DNA of 64,000 bases from NCBI GenBank assembly GCA_966112615.1, contig CBHWDO010000005.1, positions 62,001 to 126,000 of the forward strand. Reading direction: 5' to 3'. The notes beneath the pieces are model-generated. The model ran no database searches and was not told the DNA's origin. It saw only the letters and a list, made by a program, of their open reading frames with translations. This DNA comes from Flavitalea sp966112615 (GTDB lineage: Bacteria; Bacteroidota; Bacteroidia; Chitinophagales; Chitinophagaceae). Shown piece by piece: positions 7,693 to 17,183 of this stretch. Position numbers and translations under genes: made by a program. The number at the start of each line of letters is the position of its first letter. Position 1 is the stretch's first letter.

Positions 7693-9156
7693 ATGAACCC
7701 CGAAGAAAAACAATCAACAAATAATCCATCCCTTTCTGCCCGTCGTGATTTTATTCGGAATACAGCCATTGCTGCAGGTGGATTTATGATCCTGCCACGT
7801 CATGTACTTGGCGGGAAAGGTTTTACTGCACCAAGCGATAAACTCAATATTGCAGCCATCGGCGCAGGAGGAAAAGCAAATTATAATTTACAGCAGGCCT
7901 ATAATAACGGCGCAGAAAATATTGTGGCATTATGTGATGTAGACGACCGTCAATCGGTTGAATCACGTAAGAAATGGCCCAAAGCGTCCTATCATCATGA
8001 CTTCAGGGAAATGCTCGACAAACAGGGCAAATCCATTGATGCGGTGATCATCACCACACCTGATCATATGCATGCAGTGCAGGCATTGCCCTGTATGCAA
8101 CTTGGAAAACATGTGTATGTTGAAAAGCCATTGACACATGATATTCATGAAGCGCGCATACTCACTCAGGCTGCCCAGCGCTATAAGGTAGTAACCCAGA
8201 TGGGTAACCAGGGAAGTAGTGGTGATGATACCAGGAATGTTGAAGCCTGGGTACAAAGTGGCCTGATCGGTAAAGTACATACCGTGCACGTATGGACAAA
8301 CCGTCCGGTATGGCCTCAAGGAATTGCAACTCCCGAAGGAAATTTCCCGGTGCCATCAGAAGTGCATTGGGATCTTTGGTTAGGAACTGCACCAGAGCGT
8401 CCTTTCAATCCGATTTATATTCCTGCAAACTGGAGAGGCTGGACCGATTTCGGAACCGGATCACTGGGCGATATGGGATGTCATTTCATGGATGTTCCAT
8501 ACCGCGCCTTGAAACTTAAATATCCTGTTTCTGTAGAATGTAGTGCTGGCGCCGTTTATAAAGGATTCTTCGATCCTGTTATCAATCCCGATAGTTATCC
8601 TCCTTCAGCAAAAATTCATATTCAGTTTCCTGCAAGAGGCAATATGCCACCTGTTGAAATGATCTGGTATGATGGAGGCATCACACCAAAAAGACCAGAG
8701 GAATTGATGCCGGATGAACCAATGGGAGAGTGGGATGGAGGAATCATTTTCGAAGGAACCAAAGGAAAGATCATGGCTGGATTGTTTGGTCGTAATCCAA
8801 CCTTACTTCCTACCAGGAAAATGAAAGATACCAAACTACCAAAAGCAACCAGGCCATTTGTAGAAGGCGGATGGGAAGGTCACCAGACCCAGTGGGTGAA
8901 TGCCTGCAAAAAAGGTCATGGAGCATACACCAGTTCTCCTTTTGACGATGCAGGTCCATTAACAGAAACCGTGTTGATGGGTAACCTGGCTGTAAGGAGC
9001 TATAATTATTCTGAAAAAGATGCGAAAGGAAACGACCGTTATGATGGAAGGAAAAAACTTCTATGGGACGGCGAAAACATGCGCATCACCAATTTTGAAC
9101 CGGCCAACCAGTTTGTTAAGAGAAAATACCGGGGAAATTGGAAATTGGAGATCTGA
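7693..9156 (+). CDS. Tat-exported Gfo/Idh/MocA oxidoreductase (copy 1)
   Basis: The 487-residue protein begins with a twin-arginine signal (ARRDFIRNTAIAAGGFMI), so the folded enzyme is expected in the periplasm. A Rossmann domain follows (IAAIGAGGKANYN), with the family lysine in YVEKPLTHDIHEAR. The rest is the C-terminal alpha/beta domain with a GSLGDMGCHFMD stretch. Such enzymes oxidise or epimerise sugars or inositols with tightly bound NAD(P). The ATG at 7693 replaces an earlier TTG. It is a tandem paralogue of the next gene, 52 bases away. Substrate unknown. Confidence 0.88.
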   Translation: MNPEEKQSTNNPSLSARRDFIRNTAIAAGGFMILPRHVLGGKGFTAPSDKLNIAAIGAGGKANYNLQQAYNNGAENIVALCDVDDRQSVESRKKWPKASYHHDFREMLDKQGKSIDAVIITTPDHMHAVQALPCMQLGKHVYVEKPLTHDIHEARILTQAAQRYKVVTQMGNQGSSGDDTRNVEAWVQSGLIGKVHTVHVWTNRPVWPQGIATPEGNFPVPSEVHWDLWLGTAPERPFNPIYIPANWRGWTDFGTGSLGDMGCHFMDVPYRALKLKYPVSVECSAGAVYKGFFDPVINPDSYPPSAKIHIQFPARGNMPPVEMIWYDGGITPKRPEELMPDEPMGEWDGGIIFEGTKGKIMAGLFGRNPTLLPTRKMKDTKLPKATRPFVEGGWEGHQTQWVNACKKGHGAYTSSPFDDAGPLTETVLMGNLAVRSYNYSEKDAKGNDRYDGRKKLLWDGENMRITNFEPANQFVKRKYRGNWKLEI

Positions 9157-9208
9157 AATTTTTAGAAATATAAATTGACATCAACTTTAATCAATCAATT
9201 GTTCTGTC

Positions 9209-10648
9209 ATGACAATGAAGACTAACGAAGAATCACGTCGGAATTTTATCAAAAACACTGCTGTAGCTGCAGCAGGTTTTATGATCGTACCGCGCCATGT
9301 TCTCGGTGGTAAAGGTTATATCGCTCCAAGCGATAAACTGAATATCGCCGGTATCGGAGCCGGTGGAAAAGGAGCCAGCGATCTGGCTGAATTTGCTAAA
9401 AGTCCAAAAGTAAACATCGTTGCATTATGCGATGTTGACGACAGGGCTGCTGCGGATTCACGCAAGCGCTTTCCTAAAGCAACCTATTACAAGGATTTCA
9501 GGGAAATGCTTGACAAAGAAAAGAACAACATCGATGCCTGTTCTATTTCGACACCAGACAACACACACGCTGTAGCTACTATCGCTGCAATGCAATTGGG
9601 AAAGCACGTGTACACTCAAAAACCTTTGACTCATGATATCTATGAGGCAAGGATTCTGACCGAAGCTGCCAAGAAATACAAGGTAGTTACCCAGATGGGT
9701 AACCAGGGCGGATCTGGTGATGGTGTGCGCAAAATGAAAGAAATGGTGGACGCCGGAATGATCGGTGATGTTCATACTGTTTCCTGCTGGACTAACCGTC
9801 CTGTTTGGCCACAGGGTATTCCTACTCCAACCGGGAATTTTGAAGTTCCTAAAGAAGTGAATTGGGATCTCTGGATCGGACCAGCTAAAATGATCGATTA
9901 TAACCCTGCATACCTTCCTTTCAACTGGAGAGGATGGTGGGCATTCGGTACAGGTGCATTGGGTGATATGGCCTGCCATATCATGGACCCTGTATTCAGA
10001 ATTCTTCCAATCCTTTATCCATCAGAAGTGGAAGCTTCTGTAAGCGGTAACTGGAAAGGATTCTTTGCAGAAGGAAATTATGTTGACAGCTGTCCTCCTG
10101 CTTCTATCATTCACCTGAAATATCCTAAGACCAAAGGAAAGGGTGATATCAAAGTAAGCTGGATGGATGGTGGCCTGCTGCCAGAGCGTCCGGAAGAACT
10201 CGGTGCTGATGAAGCAATGGGTAACTGGGATGGCGGTGTGATCTTCGAAGGAACCAAGGGTAAGATCATGGCTGACTGTTACGGTGCAAATCCACGTTTG
10301 CTTCCAACAAAGCTGATGAAGGAAAAGACCATGCCTGCTCAGACCATCAAGAGAGTTCCTGAGGGTCACTATGTACAGTGGGTTAATGCTTGTATCGACG
10401 GATATGGAAAAGGACAGACCAGCTCTCCATTTGAGTATGCAGGTCCGTTCACTGAGAGTATCCTTATCGGTAACCTGGCGATCAGAAGTTGGATGATGCA
10501 GAATCCAAAGCTGAAAGGTTGGGAAGATAAGTATCTCGGAAGGAAGAAACTCCTGTGGGATGCCAAGAATATGAAGATCACCAACTTTGATGAAGCTAAC
10601 CAGTTTGTGAAGAGAGATTACCGTGATGGCTGGAAGCTTGAACTCTGA
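9209..10648 (+). CDS. Tat-exported Gfo/Idh/MocA oxidoreductase (copy 2)
   Basis: The 479-residue protein is clearly homologous along its length to the preceding gene, with the same twin-arginine start (SRRNFIKNTAVAAAGFM), the same PRHVLGGKG junction and the same RKKLLWD and NQFVKR C-terminal blocks. Where copy 1 has EKP, this one reads TQKPLTHD, so the acidic residue before the catalytic Lys is Gln. This suggests a diverged substrate or role rather than simple redundancy. A second in-frame ATG lies two codons in. A strong terminator follows. Confidence 0.88.
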   Translation: MTMKTNEESRRNFIKNTAVAAAGFMIVPRHVLGGKGYIAPSDKLNIAGIGAGGKGASDLAEFAKSPKVNIVALCDVDDRAAADSRKRFPKATYYKDFREMLDKEKNNIDACSISTPDNTHAVATIAAMQLGKHVYTQKPLTHDIYEARILTEAAKKYKVVTQMGNQGGSGDGVRKMKEMVDAGMIGDVHTVSCWTNRPVWPQGIPTPTGNFEVPKEVNWDLWIGPAKMIDYNPAYLPFNWRGWWAFGTGALGDMACHIMDPVFRILPILYPSEVEASVSGNWKGFFAEGNYVDSCPPASIIHLKYPKTKGKGDIKVSWMDGGLLPERPEELGADEAMGNWDGGVIFEGTKGKIMADCYGANPRLLPTKLMKEKTMPAQTIKRVPEGHYVQWVNACIDGYGKGQTSSPFEYAGPFTESILIGNLAIRSWMMQNPKLKGWEDKYLGRKKLLWDAKNMKITNFDEANQFVKRDYRDGWKLEL

Positions 10649-10670
10649 TGATGACAGTAAGTACCATAAA

Positions 10671-10700
10671 AATAATCCCCTGCAATTGCGGGGGATTATT
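10671..10700. terminator. Bidirectional terminator
   Basis: AATAATCCCC pairs with GGGGATTATT around a short loop, giving a 10-bp stem. A-rich and T-rich flanks let it serve the oxidoreductase on the left and the SirB1-like gene on the right, whose stop codon lies inside it. Confidence 0.75.
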
Positions 10701-11568
10701 CATTTAAGAGTTCTGCTAACTCCATTAATTCATTCCGTTTGTATTCCTGTCCGGGCGCATCAAAACATTTACTGAATTCTTCGAGCAATAATTGAATGAT
10801 CCTTTTGTTGGTAAGTGGCGTATAATATGAGTTCACCATTGGCACATTGATCCTTTGGAAATAAGTCTCCAGGTCTTTATGTGTGAAAACCTGTCCGCTT
10901 AGTGGATCAATAAAAAATTCTGTTTTGTACATCGGTTCCTCAGTATGCCGGTGAAAATCATAATCCTGTTTGAAGTAAGCCAATACAAACTGTCTTGGGA
11001 TATTGATGGCTCTTACAGGTACATCCAGCAATTCGGCCAGCACGAGGTAAATGATACCGTTTGCAATGGAATTTCCTTTTTTGGATTCCAGTTGCCGGAC
11101 AATCAAAAATTCATCCGGGTGCTGGTAATTTACTTCTGTTCCCTTGAGATTGTAATAATTATATAGAATGCTGGTAAGAACATTTACCTGTTCAAGAGGA
11201 GTGAGGTAATTATTCAGTTCCAGCCAGATATTCCGGCGAAGTTTTTCAATATCCTGGTAAACCTGTGAAGCAGGAAGGTCGGGATACTGGAACTTTGATA
11301 CCAGCAAAGCACCGGTCAGCAATTCATGATGCGGACTTTTGATCCAGGTTTGAAATTCTTCCTTGAGGTCATGAAAATGAAGCCGGTGAATAAGCATCTC
11401 GATTCTTTCCTGGGTTCTTTCATTGACAGTATTCTCCCAAAGATTTTCCAGGTTGGGAATGATACCTCTTCCATAATCAATGATCCTGGTCGACACAGCA
11501 CCAAAGACTTCCTCATCCGGATCATCGATCAAATTGAACAGCGCAGATATTTCCCTGTTTTCTTCCAT
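10696..11568 (-). CDS. SirB1/transglutaminase-like protein
   Basis: The 290-residue cytoplasmic protein has an all-helical, HEAT-like N-terminal third. It continues with the SirB1-type transglutaminase-like region (LTPLEQVNVLTSILYNYYN, PDEFLIVRQLESKKGN, VLAELLDVPVRAINIPRQF, FIDPLSGQVF). The canonical Cys of active transglutaminases is replaced by Ser in the KKGNSIANG stretch, as in many SirB1 members, so it is unlikely to be a working transglutaminase. The biochemical role is unknown. It is the last gene of a leftward group that includes topA and the YcxB-like gene. Confidence 0.75.
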   Translation of the reverse strand: MEENREISALFNLIDDPDEEVFGAVSTRIIDYGRGIIPNLENLWENTVNERTQERIEMLIHRLHFHDLKEEFQTWIKSPHHELLTGALLVSKFQYPDLPASQVYQDIEKLRRNIWLELNNYLTPLEQVNVLTSILYNYYNLKGTEVNYQHPDEFLIVRQLESKKGNSIANGIIYLVLAELLDVPVRAINIPRQFVLAYFKQDYDFHRHTEEPMYKTEFFIDPLSGQVFTHKDLETYFQRINVPMVNSYYTPLTNKRIIQLLLEEFSKCFDAPGQEYKRNELMELAELLNE

Positions 11569-11637
11569 AGAGGTTTAATGTTCCTTATCGAATATCGGAA
11601 CAAATTAAGTTAAGGTTTTAATATCTTTTCCACAATG

Positions 11638-12174
11638 CTAAAGCTCCGTGCTTAGTGGTAAGTGTCGGTTAAACAATTCCTTTAACTCATCGTGGTCCGT
11701 GGGAGTTAAGATCCTCTTTGGAATAACGATCGCATGAAATGAATTGGTATAAAGGTAAAGGCAGTCCTGAGTATCAGCAAGTTTTACAATCCCTTCCCAA
11801 TCGTACCTGCTCTCTGAAACGGGATCTTTTTCAAAGATTCCTTTTTCATCTATGGTGACTTCTGATTCTTCCAATACATGTGCATTTTCTTTTCTTCCAA
11901 GGATTTCCTTAACCCTGTTCCTGACGGATCTTTTGACCAGGATCGGGATCAAAAGGAAATAAGCAAGGCCGATCAGGGAAAAAATTGTGAAATCAACGGG
12001 CCAGTCATGATCCTTGTTCACAAATATGTAAACCAGTGCAACAAGGGTATATAACAGCATTACCTTCAAAAAATACCAAAGGCGGTACCCTTTTCTTTCG
12101 GGTGCCGCCCAGGCAGTATAGTAATTGAACTGGTAAAATTCTTCTTCCGTTAAACTGAAGCGAAGATGAACCAT
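11638..12174 (-). CDS. YcxB-like membrane protein
   Basis: The 178-residue protein has a short cytosolic start (RFSLTEEEFYQFNYYTAWAA), two closely spaced membrane helices at about residues 35-52 and 62-80, and a C-terminal beta-rich domain (EVTIDEKGIFEKDPVSESRY, then KLADTQDCLYLYTNSF and VIPKR). That arrangement matches the YcxB-like C-terminal domain family of unknown function. It starts two bases after the topA stop, so it is very likely in the same operon. Confidence 0.65.
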   Translation of the reverse strand: MVHLRFSLTEEEFYQFNYYTAWAAPERKGYRLWYFLKVMLLYTLVALVYIFVNKDHDWPVDFTIFSLIGLAYFLLIPILVKRSVRNRVKEILGRKENAHVLEESEVTIDEKGIFEKDPVSESRYDWEGIVKLADTQDCLYLYTNSFHAIVIPKRILTPTDHDELKELFNRHLPLSTEL

Positions 12175-12176
12175 AG

Positions 12177-14522
12177 TTATTCCTGTTTCTTTCTGCGTGC
12201 TGTTTTCTTTGGAGGGTTTGCTTTCACTTCTTCAATGATCTTCTTTACCTCTTCAATCGACAGGTCAGCAGCTTTTTCCTGCATTTCTTTGGGAAGTTTG
12301 TAATTCCTTAGTCCCTGTTTGATATACGGACCATAAGGACCTCTCAACAACTGGATCTTTTCTTTTTCAAATACCTTAATGGTTCTTTCTTCTTTGGCAC
12401 TTCTCTTTTCTGTAATGATGGGGGACGCTTCTTCAAGGGTGATGCTATATGGGTCATGATCTTTTCCCAATGAATAGAATTTTTTGTCATGACTGATATA
12501 TGGTCCGAACCTTCCTATATTCACCAATACATCTGAATCTTCAAATTGTCCGAGGTTTCTTGGTAACCGGAACAATTCCATCGCTTCCTCATAAGTAATG
12601 GTTTCAATAGACTGCGTATTTTTCAGCTTGGCAAATCTTGGTTTGTCTTCATCATTGACATCGCCTATCTGCACCATTGGTCCATAACGGCCCATTCTTG
12701 CGATCACTTTTTTACCGCTCTGTGGATCCACACCAAGTTCGCGTTCTCCTTTGATCCGCTCGGCAGTTTCGATGGTATTCTCCACTTCCTTTTTGAAAGG
12801 ATTGTAAAACTCATCTATCATTTTATTCCACTTCAGGTTACCTGCAGCCACTTCATCAAATTCGCTTTCGATCCGGGCAGTGAAGCCATAATCCATGATA
12901 TCGTCGAAATACTGCTTAAGAAAATCTGTAACCACAAGCCCAAGGTCTGTTGGAAACAGTTTTGATTTCTCTGCACCTGTATTTTCTTCGGAAACTTCTT
13001 TGGAGATCTTATCCTTCGTTAGTTTCAGGATCCTGAAACTTCTCTTGATGCCTTCCTTATCACGCTTTTCAACATAACCTCTTTTAAGAATAGTGGTAAT
13101 AGTTGGAGCATAAGTGGAAGGTCGGCCGATGCCCAATTCTTCCAGTTTTTTTACAAGGCTTGCTTCAGTATATCTTGGCAAAGGTCTGCTGAATCGCTCA
13201 ATGGCTTTCATGGTTACCAGCGGAAGGTCCTGGCCTACAGCAAGTGGAGGCAGCATACCTTCTTTTCCTTCATCCTCCTGAATATCTTCTTCGTCGCGAT
13301 CTTCCATATACACTTTCAGGAACCCGTCAAATTTCAGTACTTCACCAGAAGCGGTCAGTTCCTCTTTGTTAGTTGATATGCTGATCTTGGCAGTTGTCTT
13401 TTCCAGCTCCGCATCTGCCATCTGGCTTGCCATGGTTCTTTTCCAGATGAGTTCATAGAGTTTTCTTGCATCACTGTCATCCACAGTGCTGTTCTCCATA
13501 TATGTAGGCCGGATGGCTTCGTGAGCTTCCTGTGCCGATTCGTTTTTATTCTTGAATTTCCTTGGCTGGTGATACCTGTTTCCAAATTGATTACTCACCT
13601 GGCTTTTGATATCCTGCATGGCTGTATCACTCAGGTTTACCGAGTCGGTACGCATATAGGTGATCTTACCACTTTCATATAGCTTTTGAGCAAGCAGCAT
13701 GGTTTTGCTTACTGAATATCCAAGTTTACGGCTTGCTTCCTGCTGGAGGGTCGAGGTGGTAAACGGTGCTGCAGGAGTTTTCTTTCCTGGCTTAACCTGG
13801 ATATCAGCAACTGTGTATTTCGCTCCCAGGCAGCTCTCCAGGAATTTTTGGGCTCCATCCTCATCCTGGTATTTTTTGCCTTCGGCAGAAAAGTTAACAG
13901 GCTTCTTATTTAAGTCAACTGCTGTGAACTGAGCATCTATTCTAAAAGTGCTGATAGCATTGAACGCGTTGATCTCTCTTTCTCTTTCAGCGATCAGACG
14001 AACTGCCACACTTTGAACCCTTCCTGCTGAAAGGTTATTCTTCATACTCATCTTTCTCCACAGCACAGGGGACAGTTCAAAACCTACTATGCGGTCTAGT
14101 ACCCTTCTTGCCTGTTGAGCATTAACCAGGTTCATGTTTACCGTGCGAGGACGTTCAACGGCTGATTTGATGGCTGGTTTAGTGATCTCATGGAAAACTA
14201 TTCTTTTGGTATTGACAGGGTCAAGTCCCAACACTTCACATAAATGCCAGCTGATGGCTTCTCCTTCACGGTCCTCATCCGTTGCCAGCCACACTTCCTG
14301 GGATTTCTTTGCAAGGGATTTTAGTTCTTTTACCACTTTTTCCTTGTCTTCAGGAATGATATAACTAGGTTGATAATTGTTCTTGATATCAATCCCCATA
14401 TCATCCTTCTTCAGGTCGCGGATATGGCCATAACAGCTTTTCACCTCAAAATCCTCCCCGAGGATCTTTTCGATCGTTTTAGCTTTCGCAGGGGACTCCA
14501 CAATCAGTAAATTCTTCGCCAT
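12177..14522 (-). CDS. topA: DNA topoisomerase I
   Basis: The 781-residue type IA topoisomerase relaxes negative supercoils. It opens with a Toprim domain (IVESPAKAKTIEKILG, Glu9; acidic cluster TDEDREGEAISW). The active-site tyrosine is Tyr289 in ITYMRTDSVN, and SAGRVQSVAVRL lies in domain IV. Instead of Cys4 zinc fingers, the C-terminus has several GRxGPxxQ/GPYGPYIKQG-type Topo_C repeats and a lysine-rich tail (KKTARRKKQE), the usual form in Bacteroidota. It leads a leftward operon with the YcxB-like gene. The upstream stretch holds a TAAACTTG box, one mismatch from the -7 consensus. Confidence 0.96.
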   Translation of the reverse strand: MAKNLLIVESPAKAKTIEKILGEDFEVKSCYGHIRDLKKDDMGIDIKNNYQPSYIIPEDKEKVVKELKSLAKKSQEVWLATDEDREGEAISWHLCEVLGLDPVNTKRIVFHEITKPAIKSAVERPRTVNMNLVNAQQARRVLDRIVGFELSPVLWRKMSMKNNLSAGRVQSVAVRLIAEREREINAFNAISTFRIDAQFTAVDLNKKPVNFSAEGKKYQDEDGAQKFLESCLGAKYTVADIQVKPGKKTPAAPFTTSTLQQEASRKLGYSVSKTMLLAQKLYESGKITYMRTDSVNLSDTAMQDIKSQVSNQFGNRYHQPRKFKNKNESAQEAHEAIRPTYMENSTVDDSDARKLYELIWKRTMASQMADAELEKTTAKISISTNKEELTASGEVLKFDGFLKVYMEDRDEEDIQEDEGKEGMLPPLAVGQDLPLVTMKAIERFSRPLPRYTEASLVKKLEELGIGRPSTYAPTITTILKRGYVEKRDKEGIKRSFRILKLTKDKISKEVSEENTGAEKSKLFPTDLGLVVTDFLKQYFDDIMDYGFTARIESEFDEVAAGNLKWNKMIDEFYNPFKKEVENTIETAERIKGERELGVDPQSGKKVIARMGRYGPMVQIGDVNDEDKPRFAKLKNTQSIETITYEEAMELFRLPRNLGQFEDSDVLVNIGRFGPYISHDKKFYSLGKDHDPYSITLEEASPIITEKRSAKEERTIKVFEKEKIQLLRGPYGPYIKQGLRNYKLPKEMQEKAADLSIEEVKKIIEEVKANPPKKTARRKKQE

Positions 14523-14751
14523 ATTAATTTATCGGGTATAAAAAATTAGCCTCTTAGCGTGCAAGTTTAGTATATAGGAACCAAATTAAAAAATAACGGG
14601 TTTTTGAGAAACAGCATTTTAACAGCAGTAACCTGTTTTTATTCCCATGATTTTTTGTGTATTTCTTGACAAATTCCCGGCAATCTAACGGTGATTTTTG
14701 CGTTTTTTGAACTTCCGCTTCAACCACCATTCATCACGGCAAATAAATAAT

Positions 14752-16005
14752 ATGTCATCCAACCTTAATGGACAACCCAATGGGTTGTACAGCTATGATT
14801 CTTTTTCCCAGGGCAAAAAGAACAATTCCAATTTTTTATGGTGGTGTTCGGGGGCACACCAGGAGATCCTGGTTAAGTACCCATCTGAGCATGTGAAGCA
14901 TTCAGGGCTGGGCGGAGTATTACTGGCCACATTTGCACTTGCCTCCATATCGGCTGGTTATGCATTGTACAGTATTTTCCATTCTGTCATTGGAGCCGTA
15001 TTATTCGGAGTGTTATGGGGTGTGATCATTTTCAATTTCGACCGCTTCCTGGTATCTACCATGCGGAAGTATGGAGTTTCTTCCCAAAAACAATTCCAGA
15101 TGGCAATTCCAAGGATCGTACTGGCATTGCTCATTGGGGTAACAATCGCGAGGCCACTTGAACTGAAGATCTTTGAAAAAGAGATCGATATCAAGGTGGC
15201 GGATAATATGCACAAAAAGATCCTGAAGAATGATAGTCTGCTTCGTTTAGAAGAACAGGAATTTATTGCTACAGCTACAGCCGAAAAGAACAGGTTAATG
15301 GCCAGGCAAATTCAAATGCAGGATACCCTATTCAACTTACAGGCAGAATATGTTCGGGAAGCAGATGGCACGGGAGGTTCGGGAAAGAGAGGGATTGAGC
15401 AGCTTACCAGGCTGAAGATGGATGCCTTTCAAAAAACCAGCAGGCAATTCGCCCCGGAATTGGAGCAGGTCAATGCCGGGATCAAAAAACAGGATAGTGT
15501 TATTTCCTCTATTCATTCCATCATTGATAAGAAAAGAAAGGATTATGAAGCTAGCTTAAAGGCAAATGTTGGTTTTCTTGAAAGAAATAAAGCATTGTCC
15601 GATCTATCAGATGAAGAATCCAGTGTTTTCTGGGCCAACCTGTTGTTAAGTTTACTGATCATTTTGATAGAAACCGGACCAATTCTTTCCAAACTAATCA
15701 TGCAGTCAGGTCCATATGATATTGCCCTCGCCGAGGAAGAATTGACTAGTATGGCAGATTCTGAAAACCGGATCAGGAAATCAAAGGCAAGCCAGTTTGA
15801 AAAGGAGAAACAATTCTATCAGCATAAACTGGATCTTTCAGAAACCATGATCGCCCAATTGAATGCAGTTCAAAAGAGGAAAATCCAGGAAGCCTTTGAT
15901 CGATGGGAAAAGGGAGAATCCGATCCGCATAACCGCCCGCCATTAAAAGATTTTCTTGCAAGGTTGAAGAAGGAGTTGGAGGTAGAGGAAGGGGGGATTA
16001 TTTAG
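14752..16005 (+). CDS. DUF4407 membrane protein
   Basis: The 417-residue protein has two close membrane helices near residues 50-95 (LGGVLLATFALASISAGYAL, AVLFGVLWGVIIFNFDRF) and another around 122-140. A long, charged, coiled-coil-prone region follows (about 150-300), then a further helix (NLLLSLLIILIETGPILSKL) and a second charged helical tail. NFDRF and ETGPILSKL fit DUF4407, a family of unknown function. The ATG at 14752 is preferred because the 18 codons before it do not look like coding sequence. The final residues are acidic and Gly-rich (EVEEGGII), and the stop opens directly into a purine-rich repeat. Confidence 0.75.
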   Translation: MSSNLNGQPNGLYSYDSFSQGKKNNSNFLWWCSGAHQEILVKYPSEHVKHSGLGGVLLATFALASISAGYALYSIFHSVIGAVLFGVLWGVIIFNFDRFLVSTMRKYGVSSQKQFQMAIPRIVLALLIGVTIARPLELKIFEKEIDIKVADNMHKKILKNDSLLRLEEQEFIATATAEKNRLMARQIQMQDTLFNLQAEYVREADGTGGSGKRGIEQLTRLKMDAFQKTSRQFAPELEQVNAGIKKQDSVISSIHSIIDKKRKDYEASLKANVGFLERNKALSDLSDEESSVFWANLLLSLLIILIETGPILSKLIMQSGPYDIALAEEELTSMADSENRIRKSKASQFEKEKQFYQHKLDLSETMIAQLNAVQKRKIQEAFDRWEKGESDPHNRPPLKDFLARLKKELEVEEGGII

Positions 16006-16085
16006 AGGAGAAGAGGGGAAGTGGAGAAGTGACGAAGTAAAGAAATTCCACTTCACCACTTCTTCACTTCTTCTCTTCGTCCCTT
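16003..16085. repeat. Convergent GAAGTGRN octad arrays forming a long hairpin
   Basis: On the plus strand GAAGTGGA, GAAGTGAC and GAAGTAAA follow each other. On the minus strand GAAGTGAA, GAAGTGGT and GAAGTGGA do the same. The two arms match at 25 of 33 positions as inverted repeats, and some of the differences become G-U pairs in RNA. Each array begins right after the stop of the gene reading into it (DUF4407 and the membrane protein at 16094). Confidence 0.7.
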
Positions 16086-16093
16086 CTCCTCCC

Positions 16094-16573
16094 TTATCCC
16101 CCAAAATAGATCCCGAATAATACCACCGCCAGCCCAATGCCATAGGCAAAATGAGATTTTTGAATATCGAATTTGGCCCTGGTTGATTTTGTTAGCAGTG
16201 AAATAAAACTGAACAGTATTAGTATCGACATCAATCCCAGGAAGTATGCACTTAAGTCGATCATTTCAAGTTTGAAAAGTGTATAGATCGCGCCGCATGA
16301 GATCGTTATAAATAACAGCAGGATGGCAAATGCGATAATCCATCCAATCTTTTTTAACCTGAAATAGGTAATGGCACCAGTAAAGCATAGAATAATAGTG
16401 AGCCAGGTCCTGGTTTCGTAAAGGATCTCTGTTTTATTAACCGAAATGCTTTCGCCGCTTGACCTGATGATACTATATCCGTTCTGAAGTATGGAGACTA
16501 TCTGTAAAAACAGGTAAAAGGAACCTGCCAGCAATAGTATCATAAATACACCCCAATCTTTTGCCGATCTCAT
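16094..16573 (-). CDS. Four-helix membrane protein, hypothetical
   Basis: The 159-residue protein is mostly hydrophobic, with four predicted membrane segments: VFMILLLAGSFYLFLQIV, WLTIILCFTGAITYF, GWIIAFAILLLFITISCGAI and LGLMSILILFSFISLL, plus a weaker fifth at the end (GIGLAVVLFGIYFGG). There are no catalytic motifs and I do not recognise the family. It begins one base after the SGNH hydrolase stop, so the two are probably translated together. Confidence 0.7.
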   Translation of the reverse strand: MRSAKDWGVFMILLLAGSFYLFLQIVSILQNGYSIIRSSGESISVNKTEILYETRTWLTIILCFTGAITYFRLKKIGWIIAFAILLLFITISCGAIYTLFKLEMIDLSAYFLGLMSILILFSFISLLTKSTRAKFDIQKSHFAYGIGLAVVLFGIYFGG

Positions 16574-16574
16574 A

Positions 16575-17177
16575 TTAATGTTTTTCTGACCTTCTTATAT
16601 GCTCCACAACCATTTGGGCCCATCTTTCATATTCTTCCCGGGAAGGGTGCAACTGGTCAGCAGTTACAAGCTCCATTGCCTTTCCGCTTGATCGGGGCCA
16701 ACTGGTGATGTCAAAATAGGCAAGTTTTCGTGATTCGCACAATGAATGGACAGCCTTATTATAAGTATCGATTTCTTTGCTGATCCGGTTTGTCTCCCGG
16801 TCTTTAGCGAATGGTGTCAATCCCCAGTCGGGAATAGATAAAACATACAAACGGTCAGTTCTGCCATCGCATTTTTCCAGTCCTAATGAAATCAGCTTCT
16901 CCAGGTCTGGTAAAAATGTATCTACATCCCGACCCCTGTATTGATTGTTTACACCAATTAATAAGGTAGCAAAATCATAGGAGGGCAGAAGCCTGTAGTT
17001 TTCCAATGAATGCAATAATTCATCGCTTGTCCAACCTGTTTTGGCATGGATCTCAGGCGGAGCACAATCAATTCCAAGATTCCTTAACTGTTGACAAATC
17101 CTGTATGGAAATGAATCGAAAAGGGCGACTCCTTCGCCGATAGTGTAGGAGTCGCCCAGTGCGAGATATGATATCAT
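16575..17177 (-). CDS. SGNH/GDSL hydrolase
   Basis: The 200-residue enzyme carries the four SGNH blocks: GDSYTIGEG (nucleophile Ser10), a Gly in the KTGWTSDELL region, GVNNQYRG (oxyanion Asn) and DQLHPSREEY (catalytic Asp and His). There is no signal peptide, so a cytoplasmic esterase, thioesterase or acylhydrolase is likely. It is preceded by a 6-base gap from the outer-membrane protein gene and followed by the membrane protein, all leftward, consistent with one transcript. Confidence 0.88.
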   Translation of the reverse strand: MISYLALGDSYTIGEGVALFDSFPYRICQQLRNLGIDCAPPEIHAKTGWTSDELLHSLENYRLLPSYDFATLLIGVNNQYRGRDVDTFLPDLEKLISLGLEKCDGRTDRLYVLSIPDWGLTPFAKDRETNRISKEIDTYNKAVHSLCESRKLAYFDITSWPRSSGKAMELVTADQLHPSREEYERWAQMVVEHIRRSEKH

Positions 17178-17183
17178 ATTAAA

